NCBI GenBank assembly: GCA_021849075.1
Contig: JAJZTH010000030.1
Span: 1-38,616, forward strand
Source of the DNA: Pseudomonadota bacterium
GTDB taxonomy: Bacteria > Pseudomonadota > Alphaproteobacteria > Sphingomonadales > Sphingomonadaceae
Direction: 5' to 3'
DNA: 38,616 nucleotides
The position numbers and the translations under genes are program-made. Position 1 is the first letter of the stretch; each line of letters opens with the position of its first letter. The notes below the pieces were generated by a model, which saw only the letters and a program-made list of their open reading frames with translations, had not been told where the DNA came from and searched no databases. This document shows, piece after piece, positions 1-7,927 of this stretch.

Positions 1-1
1 T

Positions 2-808
2 TCGGGGCAGGCGGTCGGGCAATTGCTGCTGGGCGCCAGCGGTGCGTTGCCGGTGGTGCCATTCCAGATCGCCTCCATCCTCATTTCCCTGGCCATCATC
101 CCGCTCTGCCTGACCCGCAGCAGCGCGCCCGCGCCGGTCGATGCCCAAGCCTTCACCATCCGCGCCCTTTATGCCGCCTCACCGCTCGGCACGGTCGGCT
201 CGGTCGCGACCGGGCTGATGCTCGGCGCCTTCTATGGCATGGCGGCGGTGCATGTGCGCCGGCTGGGGCTGGATCTTGGCGCGACCGCCAGTTTCATGAT
301 GATCGTCATCCTGGGCGGCGTCGCGCTGCAATGGCCGCTGGGGCGCCTGTCGGACCGGCTCGACCGGCGCCGGGTGATCGTCGGCTGCTTCGCCGCGACG
401 CTGGCTGTCTGCACGGCGCTGGCGATGCTGGCGTCAGGTGGCCCGCTGCTGCTGGCGCTTGGTGCCCTGTTTGGCGGCCTCAGCTTCGCCCTTTACCCGC
501 TCTGCGTCGCGCACTGCAACGACCGGTTGCTGGCGACCGAGCGGGTTGCGGCGAGCGGGCGGCTGGTGCTGCTCTATTCGGTTGGCGCGGCGATCGGCCC
601 GCTCGGCGCTGCCCTGCTGATGAGCCTCACACCGACGAGCGGGCTTTTCCTCTTCATCGCCCTGTGCGCCGGCGCCACCCTGGCCTTCGGCTTCTGGCGC
701 CAGGCGGCGACCCCACCTGTGCCGGTGCCCGACCAGCAGGAATTCCAGATCGTGCCGCGCACTACGCCGATGGCCTCGCTGCTCGATCCCAATACCGTAG
801 ACGGATAG
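2..808 (+). CDS. MFS transporter, 3' part (start lies before the window)
   Basis: The frame is open from base 2 to the TAG at 806-808, about 268 residues, so only the C-terminal two thirds of an MFS permease is present. Hydrophobic segments alternate with short loops. The loop GRLSDRLDRRR is the typical cytoplasmic MFS signature between the first two helices of a half-domain, so this is the C-terminal six-helix bundle. The general style (short loops, a polar tail ending in DPNTVDG) resembles YcaD-like permeases, but the substrate cannot be read from the sequence. An internal TTG at 23 could be mistaken for a start, but the reading frame continues upstream of it without a stop. The next gene starts 5 bases after this stop, which suggests a shared transcript. 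Confidence 0.85.
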   Translation, partial: SGQAVGQLLLGASGALPVVPFQIASILISLAIIPLCLTRSSAPAPVDAQAFTIRALYAASPLGTVGSVATGLMLGAFYGMAAVHVRRLGLDLGATASFMMIVILGGVALQWPLGRLSDRLDRRRVIVGCFAATLAVCTALAMLASGGPLLLALGALFGGLSFALYPLCVAHCNDRLLATERVAASGRLVLLYSVGAAIGPLGAALLMSLTPTSGLFLFIALCAGATLAFGFWRQAATPPVPVPDQQEFQIVPRTTPMASLLDPNTVDG

Positions 809-813
809 ACCTG

Positions 814-2145
814 ATGACCGCTTCCGCCATTTCCACCACCCCTGCCCCGGCGCAGGCTGACCAAGCAACCCTGCGTCGCGCGATCGCCGCGTCGGCGCTG
901 GGCAATGCCACCGAATGGTTCGACTATGGCATCTACGCTTATGGTGTCACCTATATTTCCGCAGCGCTCTTTCCGGGCGAGGTGGACGATGCCGTTCTGT
1001 TTGCGCTGGCGACCTTCGCCATTTCCTTCCTTGTCCGACCGCTCGGTGGCTTGTTCTGGGGACCGCTGGGTGACCGGCTGGGGCGCAAGTCGGTGCTGGC
1101 GCTGACCATATTGCTGATGTCGGGCGCGACGCTGGCCGTGGGGCTTATCCCCTCCTATGCGCAGATCGGCTGGGCGGCGCCCATGCTACTCATCCTCCTG
1201 CGCATGGTACAGGGCTTTTCCACTGGCGGCGAATATGGCGGGGCCGCGACCTTCATGGCCGAATATGCGCCCGATGACCGGCGCGGCTTCTATGGCAGCT
1301 TTCTGGAATTCGGCACGCTCGCCGGCTTCTCCTTCGGCGCAGCGCTGATGCTGGGCTTCTCGTTGCTGCTGGGCGATGAGGCGATGCATGCCTGGGGCTG
1401 GCGCATTCCCTTCCTCGTGGCCGCGCCCATGGGCCTGATCGGGATGTATCTGCGCTCGAGAATGGAGGATACGCCGGTCTTTCGCGAACAGGCGGCCGAA
1501 GGCAGCGGATCCCCACCGCTCGCCCGGCTGCTGCGCGACCATAAGCGGCCGATACTGGTCGTGGGCGGGCTGGTCGTTGCGCTCAACGTCGTCAACTATA
1601 CGCTGCTCAGCTACATGCCGACCTATCTGCAGCGCCGCATCGGCCTGTCTCCGGACGAGGCGCTGGTGGTGCCGATCATCGGCATGCTCTTCATGATGCT
1701 CTTCCTGCCGATCGCCGGCCATATGTCCGATCGGGTGGGCCGGCGTCCGATGTGGCGGCTGTCGCTGATCGGCCTGTTGGTCGGTGTGGTCCCGCTCTAC
1801 ATGTTGATGGCGACGGGGCTGATCGGTGCGATCGTCGGCTTCGTCCTACTCGGCCTGCTCTATGTACCGCAACTGGCGGCGATTTCGGCAACCTTCCCGG
1901 CGCTGTTTCCCACCGCCGCGCGCTTCGCCGGCTTCGCCATTGCCTATAATCTGTCGACGTCGCTGTTCGGCGGCACCGCGCCGGCGATCGGCAGCGCGCT
2001 GATCGGCGCGACCGGCAATGAACTCATGCCGGCCTTCTACATGATGGCAGGCTGCATCATCGGCCTGATAGCGCTCCGCTTCATGCCGGAAACGGCCGGT
2101 CGATCGCTCCACGACGATCCGTTCGCGGTGGGCGCTACTGTATGA
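814..2145 (+). CDS. MHS-family MFS transporter (ProP-like metabolite:H+ symporter)
   Basis: This is a 443-residue secondary transporter predicted in the inner membrane. The first helix region carries GNATEWFDYGIYAYG, and the loop GPLGDRLGRKSVLA is followed by RMVQGFSTGGEYGGA. Together these are diagnostic of the metabolite:H+ symporter group that includes ProP (proline/betaine), KgtP and CitA. Twelve hydrophobic segments fit the length. The ATG at 814 is chosen because the recognisable N-terminus begins just after it; the same frame is open further upstream but there it overlaps the previous gene. The stop overlaps the next gene's ATG (ATGA). Pairing with a mechanosensitive channel favours an osmolyte substrate, but that is inference; an organic acid is possible. 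Confidence 0.9.
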   Translation: MTASAISTTPAPAQADQATLRRAIAASALGNATEWFDYGIYAYGVTYISAALFPGEVDDAVLFALATFAISFLVRPLGGLFWGPLGDRLGRKSVLALTILLMSGATLAVGLIPSYAQIGWAAPMLLILLRMVQGFSTGGEYGGAATFMAEYAPDDRRGFYGSFLEFGTLAGFSFGAALMLGFSLLLGDEAMHAWGWRIPFLVAAPMGLIGMYLRSRMEDTPVFREQAAEGSGSPPLARLLRDHKRPILVVGGLVVALNVVNYTLLSYMPTYLQRRIGLSPDEALVVPIIGMLFMMLFLPIAGHMSDRVGRRPMWRLSLIGLLVGVVPLYMLMATGLIGAIVGFVLLGLLYVPQLAAISATFPALFPTAARFAGFAIAYNLSTSLFGGTAPAIGSALIGATGNELMPAFYMMAGCIIGLIALRFMPETAGRSLHDDPFAVGATV

Positions 2146-3425
2146 CCAGCCCGTTCTCCATAGCCCCGCACAGCTTTCAGACCCTTATTCGTGGCTATGT
2201 CGAGCATGGCTGGCTGCAGGCGCTGACCGGATTACTGCTGCTCGCTGTATTGGCCTGGGTGGCTAACTGGGTCGCCAAGCGTATTGTCCTGACCCTGCTG
2301 CTGCGATTGATCGGTCATTTGCCGTTCCGGATCGAGTCCAGGCATATCGGCGCCGTCGTCGCGCGTTTGTCCAACATCGTGCCTGCGCTGATCATCCAGT
2401 CGGGGATCGTCGCTGTCCCGCATCTGCCTGCCAGGCTGGCAAGCTTCATCGCCGGACTGTGTGCCGCCTTCATCATCCTGACGCTGGCCATCGCCTTGAG
2501 CGGCCTGCTGACGCTTGGCAACGACCTTTATCAGCGCCGCCCTGATGCCGCGAACCGGCCGATCAAGGGCTATGTGCAGGTGGCCAAGCTACTAATCTAC
2601 GGAGCGGCGAGCATCCTGATTATCGCGGCGCTGATGGACCAGTCGCCCTTGCTGTTGCTGTCGGGGCTGGGGGCGATGGCCGCCGTGCTGATGCTGGTAT
2701 TCAAGGACACGATCCTGTCGTTGGTCGCATCCGTCCAGATCGGCTCCAACGACATGATCCGGGTGGGCGATTGGATCGAAATGCCGCAGCTCAATGCAAA
2801 TGGCGACGTGGTCGATATAGCTCTGCACACAGTAAAGGTTCAGAATTTCGACAAGACGATCACCACCATCCCGACGCATCGTTTGATCAGCGAAAGTTTT
2901 CGCAATTGGCGCGGCATGCAAGAGTCGGGTGGCCGTCGCATCATGCGCGCCTTGATGATCGATCAGGGCAGCGTCGCCTTTCTCGACGAAGCAGGGCTGG
3001 CGGCGGTTTCGCGCTTTGGCCTGCTTCGGGACTATCTTCGCGACAAGCAGGAGGATCTGTCACGCTGGAACCTGGATCTCGCCAACGATAATGCGCTGGA
3101 CAGCCGTCGGCTGACCAACATCGGTACATTTCGCGCCTATGTTCTCGCTTATCTGTCCGCGCAGCCGAATGTCCGCGACGACCAGACCCTGCTGGTGCGG
3201 CAATTGGCACCGAGTGAATTTGGGCTGCCACTCGAAATCTATGCCTTCACCAGCACAACCGCTTGGGCCGTTTATGAAGGCATACAGGCCGACATATTCG
3301 ACCACCTGATTGCCATCCTCCCCGAGTTCGGGCTGCGCCTGTATCAACGGCCAGCTGGCAATGATCTGACATTTTCAAGGCATCGCGAGGAGCGATCGAT
3401 CGAAAGATCATCGGCGGTTGGCTAA
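2142..3425 (+). CDS. MscS-type mechanosensitive channel, YbdG/MscM-like
   Basis: A 427-residue inner-membrane channel of the MscS superfamily, which in this subgroup opens on membrane tension or hyperosmotic change. Several N-terminal membrane segments lie at about residues 20-45, 80-125 and 145-190. The pore and beta domain follow with FKDTILSLVASVQIGSNDM, then GDWIEMPQ, TVKVQNFDKTITTIPTH and NWRGMQESGGRRI. This order and these motifs match E. coli YbdG (about 415 residues) rather than the shorter MscS. The ATG overlaps the preceding stop by four bases, so translation is probably coupled to the MHS transporter. The last 20 or so residues are charged and poorly conserved. Confidence 0.9.
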   Translation: MTSPFSIAPHSFQTLIRGYVEHGWLQALTGLLLLAVLAWVANWVAKRIVLTLLLRLIGHLPFRIESRHIGAVVARLSNIVPALIIQSGIVAVPHLPARLASFIAGLCAAFIILTLAIALSGLLTLGNDLYQRRPDAANRPIKGYVQVAKLLIYGAASILIIAALMDQSPLLLLSGLGAMAAVLMLVFKDTILSLVASVQIGSNDMIRVGDWIEMPQLNANGDVVDIALHTVKVQNFDKTITTIPTHRLISESFRNWRGMQESGGRRIMRALMIDQGSVAFLDEAGLAAVSRFGLLRDYLRDKQEDLSRWNLDLANDNALDSRRLTNIGTFRAYVLAYLSAQPNVRDDQTLLVRQLAPSEFGLPLEIYAFTSTTAWAVYEGIQADIFDHLIAILPEFGLRLYQRPAGNDLTFSRHREERSIERSSAVG

Positions 3426-3448
3426 CACCAACTTACTTGAGAAATGTC

Positions 3449-3577
3449 ATGCTGATCTCCATCGCGGCGCTTGCTACCGCCATCCTTCCTACACTGTGGC
3501 TCACGTTCGCCGGCTTCGCCATCGCTGGGCTGATCTGCCTAGTCGCGACGCTGGTCGGCGCATCGGCTGAGGGCTGA
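3449..3577 (+). CDS. possible small membrane peptide, 42 residues
   Basis: A short open frame from an ATG at 3449 to TGA at 3575-3577 encodes MLISIAALATAILPTLWLTF followed by a second hydrophobic stretch and a tail ending GASAEG. It is almost wholly apolar, enough for one long or two short membrane spans. It sits between the channel gene and the ClC gene, with only three bases between its stop and the ClC start, and the likely ClC ribosome site (GAGGG, 3569-3573) lies inside its last codons. Its own ribosome site is weak (only GAGA upstream). I do not recognise a family. It could be a real small protein, a translational leader for the ClC gene, or chance. Confidence 0.4.
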   Translation: MLISIAALATAILPTLWLTFAGFAIAGLICLVATLVGASAEG

Positions 3578-3580
3578 TCG

Positions 3581-4909
3581 GTGCGCATACGCTCGCTCAC
3601 GCCCCGCCGTATCCGCGCCCTGATGCGTCGTCACGGCCCCGAGGCGCTGGTCTGGCGGCGGCGGGTTGCCATCCTCGCCGGAGCGATCCTGACCGGGCTC
3701 GTGGCCCTGCTTTTCGCGCATCTTTCCGATCTTGCTGGCGAGACATTTCTCCACATCATCGCACGATGGTGGTGGGCGCCCCTGATCGCCAGCCCGCTCG
3801 GGTTCGCTAGTATCGTGTGGCTGACGCGGCGGCTCGCACCGGCCGCCGCCGGCTCGGGCATGCCGCAGGTCATGGCGGCATCGCGCGATCCCGATCACGG
3901 CCTCGACCGGCTTATCTCGGCGCGCACCGTGATCGTCAAGTTCGTGCTGACCATCGCGGCTGTGCTGTTCGGCGCCTCGGTCGGGCGCGAGGGGCCGACC
4001 GTCCAGCTGTCGGCGGCAATCATGGGCTATGCACACCGGATGCTCGCCATCCCACTGCGCGCTTCGGTCTATATTGCCGGTGGGGCGGCCGGTGTTGCCG
4101 CAGCGTTCAACACACCACTCGCCGGGATCGCCTTCGCGATCGAGGAGCTTGCTGCGGCCTATGAACAGCGCATGTCGCTGCTGGTGATGGCGGCCGTGCT
4201 CATCGCCGGCATGGTGAGCCTCGGACTCGCGGGCGACTATGTCTATTTCGGGGTCATGCGCCAAACATTGAGCGTGCGGGAAGCGATGATCGCAGCGCCT
4301 GTGGCAGGTTGCCTGGGTGGGCTCGCCGGCGGAACCTTTTCGCGATTGATGCTCGCTGCAGGCGCAACGGCGTGGGCACCAATGGCGCGGCTGCGCAAGA
4401 GGCCCGTGCTGCTTGCCAGTGCGTGCGGGTTGGTCGTGGCCATCACCGGCGTCGCGACGGGCCTCACCTGGGGCACGGGCTATCAGACCGCTAACGCGGT
4501 AATCGCTGGTGCCGACGTTCCCCTGTGGTTTGGCGGCACCAAGCTGGTCGCGACGCTCGCAACTGCCATCTCGGGGCTCCCGGGCGGTATTTTTGCGCCG
4601 TCGCTGTCGGTGGGCGCCGGCATTGGCGACATGCTGCGCTCGGTATTTCCGGGCTATCCGTCGGGTGCGATCGTACTGCTCGGCATGATCGCCTATTTCA
4701 CAGGTGTCGTCCGAGCGCCGCTCACCGCGGTGATCATTATCTCGGAGACCACGGCGAGCCGCGGACTACTGCTGCCACTCCTCGCCACCGCGCTGATCGC
4801 CGACTTCGCCGCGCAGCTCGTGTGCAAGGAACGGCTCTATCATGGACTGTCGCGGCGGTTCGAAATGAAACCTTCTCCAGCCGAGGACGTACCGGCGGAA
4901 CGCCGCTAG
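3581..4909 (+). CDS. ClC-family chloride channel / H+-Cl- antiporter
   Basis: A 442-residue ClC protein starting at GTG 3581, seven bases after a GAGGG ribosome site. The selectivity motifs are all present: GSGMPQV, GREGPTVQ, and GLPGGIFAPSLSVGAG. The gating glutamate in GREGP is present. A glutamate pair in IEELAAAYEQR sits where the proton-pathway glutamate of E. coli ClcA is found, and a tyrosine in ERLYHGLSRR sits where the central tyrosine is expected. These features favour an H+-coupled chloride antiporter over a passive channel or a CLC-F fluoride exporter. There are no CBS domains. It ends the transporter run; downstream DNA is the accessory segment. Confidence 0.93.
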   Translation: MRIRSLTPRRIRALMRRHGPEALVWRRRVAILAGAILTGLVALLFAHLSDLAGETFLHIIARWWWAPLIASPLGFASIVWLTRRLAPAAAGSGMPQVMAASRDPDHGLDRLISARTVIVKFVLTIAAVLFGASVGREGPTVQLSAAIMGYAHRMLAIPLRASVYIAGGAAGVAAAFNTPLAGIAFAIEELAAAYEQRMSLLVMAAVLIAGMVSLGLAGDYVYFGVMRQTLSVREAMIAAPVAGCLGGLAGGTFSRLMLAAGATAWAPMARLRKRPVLLASACGLVVAITGVATGLTWGTGYQTANAVIAGADVPLWFGGTKLVATLATAISGLPGGIFAPSLSVGAGIGDMLRSVFPGYPSGAIVLLGMIAYFTGVVRAPLTAVIIISETTASRGLLLPLLATALIADFAAQLVCKERLYHGLSRRFEMKPSPAEDVPAERR

Positions 4910-4971
4910 CGACTATTCCTCTTGGCCGGATGTGCCCGGTGGCCTACTCCGCTTGAACGTCCGCTAAAGTT

Positions 4972-4998
4972 GGTGGGTTCAACGGGTGGCGGCAACAC
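4972..4998 (+). repeat. left terminal inverted repeat of the IS30 element
   Basis: This 27-bp sequence is an exact reverse complement of 6171-6197. The next inward bases differ between the two ends, which defines the limit of the repeat. Confidence 0.95.
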
Positions 4999-5029
4999 TT
5001 TAATCTTTTGAGGAAGATGGAGTGTCGCG

Positions 5030-6190
5030 ATGAAGCAGCGTCGTCGGATCTATTACACGGCCAGCCAGCGAGCGGAGATATGGGATCGCTGGCAGCGCGG
5101 GGAATCGATGAGTTCGATCGGGCGAAGGTTTGATCGAGAGTCATCGTCGGTATTTTCGGTAATTTCGCCGACCGGCGGTATCCGGCCCGCCGATCGCAAG
5201 CGTGGCAGTCGTGCGCTGAGCCTTGCCGAGCGGGAGGAGATATCGCGAGGCCTGAGCGTCAGGGAACCCTTGCGTGCGATAGCACGGCGACTGGGTCGCT
5301 CGCCCTCGACGATCAGTCGCGAAGTCGGGCGTAATGGTGGTGTGGCACGGTATCGTGCCACCACCTCCGATCAGGCGGCATGGGATCGTGCTCTGCGGCC
5401 CAAGCCCTGCAAGCTGGCTTGCTCGCCGTCACTGGCACAGGCAGTATCGGCCAAGCTGCGCCGTAAATGGTCACCGGAACAGATTGCGGGGTGGCTCAGG
5501 CGCAGCTTTCCCAAGGAGCCCCATAGGCAGGTGTCGCACGAGACCATCTACAGAAGCCTGTACATACAGGCGCGCGGGGTTCTGAAGAAAGAACTGCTGG
5601 AGCATCTGCGCGCCCGACGGACCATCCGCAGGTCGCGGCACGCCAGCCTCAAGCGCAACGGGCTGGGACAGATCAAGGATGCCGTGTCGATCAGTGAGCG
5701 GCCCGCCTCGGTCGAGGACCGCGCCATTCCCGGCCATTGGGAAGGCGATCTGATCGGAGGTGTGAAGAACAGCTACATCGCCACGCTGGTCGAACGGCAT
5801 TCGCGCTATGTGATGCTGGTCAAGGTCGCCAACAAGGACACCAGGAGCGTCGTGTCGGCGCTGATCAGGCAGACGCAGCGCCTGCCGCGCGAACTCTACA
5901 AGTCGCTCACCTGGGATCGCGGCAAGGAACTGGCCGATCATCCGCGCCTCTCACTGGCTACCGATGTCGAAGTCTATTTCTGCGACCCGCAATCGCCTTG
6001 GCAGCGTGGCTCCAACGAAAACACCAACCGCCTGCTGCGACAATATTTCCCCAGAGGAACCGATCTGTCGCTATACAGCCAGGCCAAGCTGAGTGCCGTC
6101 GCACGGCAACTCAACGAACGACCAAGGAAAACGCTCGAATATCAAACGCCCGCTGAGCGTTTTCAAGCTTGTGTTGCCGCCACCCGTTGA
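5030..6190 (+). CDS. IS30-family transposase
   Basis: A 386-residue DDE transposase. There are two helix-turn-helix regions near the N-terminus: one around residues 8-45 and a second of the HTH_38 type around residues 63-102, ending STISREVGRNGG. The catalytic core shows D240 in HWEGDLIGG, D296 in TWDRGKEL and E330 in GSNENTNRLLRQYFP. The D296-E330 spacing of 33 residues is the hallmark of the IS30 family. The length is normal and no frameshift is seen, so the enzyme is probably active. The ATG at 5030 lies 31 bases inside the left inverted repeat and follows a GGAG-like site. The gene is transcribed in the same direction as the ClC gene. Confidence 0.95.
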   Translation: MKQRRRIYYTASQRAEIWDRWQRGESMSSIGRRFDRESSSVFSVISPTGGIRPADRKRGSRALSLAEREEISRGLSVREPLRAIARRLGRSPSTISREVGRNGGVARYRATTSDQAAWDRALRPKPCKLACSPSLAQAVSAKLRRKWSPEQIAGWLRRSFPKEPHRQVSHETIYRSLYIQARGVLKKELLEHLRARRTIRRSRHASLKRNGLGQIKDAVSISERPASVEDRAIPGHWEGDLIGGVKNSYIATLVERHSRYVMLVKVANKDTRSVVSALIRQTQRLPRELYKSLTWDRGKELADHPRLSLATDVEVYFCDPQSPWQRGSNENTNRLLRQYFPRGTDLSLYSQAKLSAVARQLNERPRKTLEYQTPAERFQACVAATR

Positions 6191-6197
6191 ACCCACC
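6171..6197 (-). repeat. right terminal inverted repeat of the IS30 element
   Basis: This 27-bp sequence is an exact reverse complement of 4972-4998. It contains the last codons and the TGA stop (6188-6190) of the transposase gene. Confidence 0.95.
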
Positions 6198-6454
6198 TTA
6201 CATGTCGCATCGGACGCGGGCGTTCTCCTATCGGCCATCCCAGTCGCCCCATGAGATAAACAGGCGCGATCCCTGAACGTCGGCATTTGATAAGACCCGC
6301 CATTTGCCATGTCGCCGGTGAACGGCAGAAATGTCCCAGGCCCGGTCATAAACGGACTGACCGCTAATGGGTGCATTGCTGCCTTCCCATCCTCGCCATC
6401 CAGCTGCCAAATTCCAATGCCTAAGCACTCATGATTGACCTGCCTGGGTCTGAG
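6198..6454. other. non-coding stretch right of the IS element
   Basis: No open frame here has protein-like composition together with a plausible start. Two minus-strand frames overlap here, but one of them is read into the IS. Joining the left flank (ending ..CCGCTAAAGTT) to this right flank rebuilds uninterrupted intergenic DNA, so the IS did not break a recognisable gene. Several short phrases recur here in the style of degenerate sphingomonad intergenic filler; I cannot assign a function. Confidence 0.5.
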
Positions 6455-6748
6455 TTACTCCGTTACGAATGCGAACCGAGAGCTGCGCTTCAGCAGCCGG
6501 TAGCGCGTATTATCCGTCTGCACGATTGCCCCCTCGGCGATAGCGCTGGGTGAAGAACGGACCGTGGAGGTGCAAACGGATCGACCGTCAGGGAAACGCT
6601 GCCGGCGATCATTTGAAATTAGCCCCACGAGCCGGACTTGTGGCCGAGTTGGATCGAAACATGCTGTCGAGTAGACTGGCGTCCAATCATCGAGGTCAGC
6701 GTCATATTCGCCCGACTTGGAGGTGCGGTTTTTACCTGCGCTAGACAT
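6455..6748 (-). CDS. hypothetical protein, 97 residues (last gene of small minus-strand set)
   Basis: This starts at ATG 6748-6746, overlapping the last eight bases of the preceding gene, and ends at 6455. After a polar N-terminus comes WTPVYSTACFD, then RQRFPDGRSVCTSTV and QTDNTRYRLLKRS. I recall the pattern 'FPDG..-TS.V ... T-NT.Y.L' from short proteins of unknown function in sphingomonad accessory DNA, but I know of no assigned role. The frame is open upstream to 6832, but the shorter start fits the overlapping-gene layout better. No cysteine pairs, membrane segments or signal peptide are seen. Composition is less GC-rich than the flanking housekeeping genes. Confidence 0.6.
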   Translation of the reverse strand: MSSAGKNRTSKSGEYDADLDDWTPVYSTACFDPTRPQVRLVGLISNDRRQRFPDGRSVCTSTVRSSPSAIAEGAIVQTDNTRYRLLKRSSRFAFVTE

Positions 6749-7025
6749 CGGTCGACGATTTCGGATTATCGAGGGGCTTTGCGGTAACTTCGCCAAGCAC
6801 CCTAGCAACAAGCGCCCAAGGGCCATCCCCACGGGGATGGGATGCGACCCTTACATTTCGGACGAAACTCGGCACGCGAAGGGTCGGAGTCTCCCTCTGC
6901 GTGATGGAGGCAGTATAAGACCCGACATCAGCCACGGTGCTGACGTTGGTCACATCCATGCGACCAAGCTCGAACGCTGCCTGCTCGTCACCGCCCGGCC
7001 AAATTTCAATCCGCACGACCATCAT
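6741..7025 (-). CDS. hypothetical protein with WPGGD motif, 94 residues
   Basis: The ATG at 7025-7023 overlaps the TGA of the upstream gene (ATGA), so translation is probably coupled. The protein begins MMVVRIEIWPGGDEQAAFELGR, followed by an AD..SY pair, a run of beta-like residues and HPRGDGPWALVARVLGEV. The combination of an N-terminal WPGGD, a central AD..Y and a late HPR..GPW..VAR recurs, as far as I recall, in short conserved proteins of unknown function in alphaproteobacterial accessory regions. It is probably a small alpha/beta soluble protein. The longer frame to 7178 is rejected because it would read deep into the upstream gene. Confidence 0.65.
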   Translation of the reverse strand: MMVVRIEIWPGGDEQAAFELGRMDVTNVSTVADVGSYTASITQRETPTLRVPSFVRNVRVASHPRGDGPWALVARVLGEVTAKPLDNPKSSTDV

Positions 7026-7636
7026 CCTGGAATGACGTCGCTGAAACTCTTTGGCGGCTTTACTCGCTTGAAATCCGGAGCAAATACCTCTGCTGTGACT
7101 TGTCGGCGAAATTCGCGAAGGGTGCGAAACGCTTCCAGCATAGCAATTATCTGTCCCTCTGCAGAACTCTCCGTCCATCGTCGAAGGAAGGTCTTGAAGC
7201 CGATGCCTTCAGCCACCTCAATCCGAAGTTCGTCGAAGAGTGCATACGCGTCGCCTTCCGCGCGAAGCCAAGAAGGCTTAACCTGGGCCTCCTCATGGAA
7301 TAACGTTTCTGGGCTACTACGTGGTCGATAGTCGGTCTTCTCTATGACCACGCCGCGGAGGCGCCGATTCAGGGCGTTCGCGGCATTCCGATAAAGGCGG
7401 AGCTTTTCCGCCTCACTTGTCGGACTGGATTCTAGGTTCCTCCACTTAATGGTGACGGTCCCGGACGTTACGCTTCCAGCATCGTCGAGCGTCCCCCAAC
7501 TAATTTCCGAGACGAGCCGCTGACTGTTTCTTCTCACAGTTATGAGGCCGATCTTTGCGCCCGGAGGCAGTGCTCCGACCCCATCCGGTCTGAAAGGCGA
7601 CGTCACGTACTCGTAACTTAAAAAGTCGGTTTTCAT
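7022..7636 (-). CDS. hypothetical protein, 204 residues
   Basis: I do not recognise this protein. It begins MKTDFLSYEYVTSPFRPDG and reads as a soluble, mixed alpha/beta protein. The first 75 residues look beta-rich (KIGLITVRR, TVTIKWRNL). The second half is charged and helical (EAEKLRLYRNAANALNRRL, and IIAMLEAFRTLREFRRQV). There is no signal peptide or membrane span. The ATG overlaps the stop of an upstream small frame and its TGA overlaps the start of the next gene, both as ATGA, which argues that it is a genuine member of a coupled operon. GC content is visibly lower than in the flanking chromosomal genes, suggesting acquisition by transfer. Confidence 0.65.
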   Translation of the reverse strand: MKTDFLSYEYVTSPFRPDGVGALPPGAKIGLITVRRNSQRLVSEISWGTLDDAGSVTSGTVTIKWRNLESSPTSEAEKLRLYRNAANALNRRLRGVVIEKTDYRPRSSPETLFHEEAQVKPSWLRAEGDAYALFDELRIEVAEGIGFKTFLRRWTESSAEGQIIAMLEAFRTLREFRRQVTAEVFAPDFKRVKPPKSFSDVIPG

Positions 7637-7755
7637 TGCGTGGACCTGAATGTGCGGCGCGTCGCCTCAGGCATCAAGAATGCCAAACTGGAGGAGGGCC
7701 CCCACGATGCGTGCGCAAGGCGTTTGTCTTGAGACGTGTCAGCGACGAGATTCAT
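7633..7755 (-). CDS. possible 40-residue small protein or leader peptide
   Basis: The ATG at 7755-7753 is preceded by a strong ribosome site, GGGAGG (bases 7767-7762 on the minus strand), six bases upstream. The frame ends in a TGA that overlaps the ATG of the 204-residue gene (ATGA). The peptide starts MNLVADTSQDKRLAHASWG and is unremarkable in composition. The next gene has no good ribosome site of its own, so this frame may act mainly to deliver ribosomes to it. The same frame is open up to a GTG at 7923, giving 96 residues, but that start has no ribosome site. Confidence 0.4.
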   Translation of the reverse strand: MNLVADTSQDKRLAHASWGPSSSLAFLMPEATRRTFRSTQ

Positions 7756-7927
7756 CTTGAGCCTCCCACTATTTTCCGTTGCGTCGGCTTTTCGAAGCGA
7801 TGGCCGACATTCCCTACGGCCCATGAGGATCAGCACGATGAACGCCCCTTCCCAAACGAGCGTGGGGGTGAGGCTATTCTCTAGGAAGTGTCGGTCCGAC
7901 CTGCCTATCGAGCGTGCTAACACATAG

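Larger units (their letters stand above)
4972..6197. mobile_element. IS30-family insertion sequence, complete, 1226 bp
   Basis: The two ends are perfect 27-bp inverted repeats at 4972-4998 and 6171-6197, each beginning GGTGGGTTCAACGGG when read inward. The element is flanked on both sides by TT (4970-4971 and 6198-6199), a 2-bp target duplication as expected for IS30 members. It holds a single transposase gene whose stop codon lies inside the right repeat. Identical ends and an uninterrupted gene suggest a fairly recent insertion. The target is non-coding DNA just downstream of the ClC gene. Confidence 0.95.

Noticed and set aside
331..813. N-terminal extension of the MHS transporter to base 331
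   Set aside because: The extra 161 residues overlap the MFS gene out of frame and have no family resemblance; the MHS family start fits ATG 814.
6071..6428. Two minus-strand frames right of the IS (101 and 66 residues)
   Set aside because: One reads into the IS inverted repeat, the two overlap each other, and neither has a good ribosome site or protein-like pattern.
6717..7331. 204-residue plus-strand frame
   Set aside because: Antisense to the coupled minus-strand genes, whose ATGA overlaps and protein-like sequence are more convincing.
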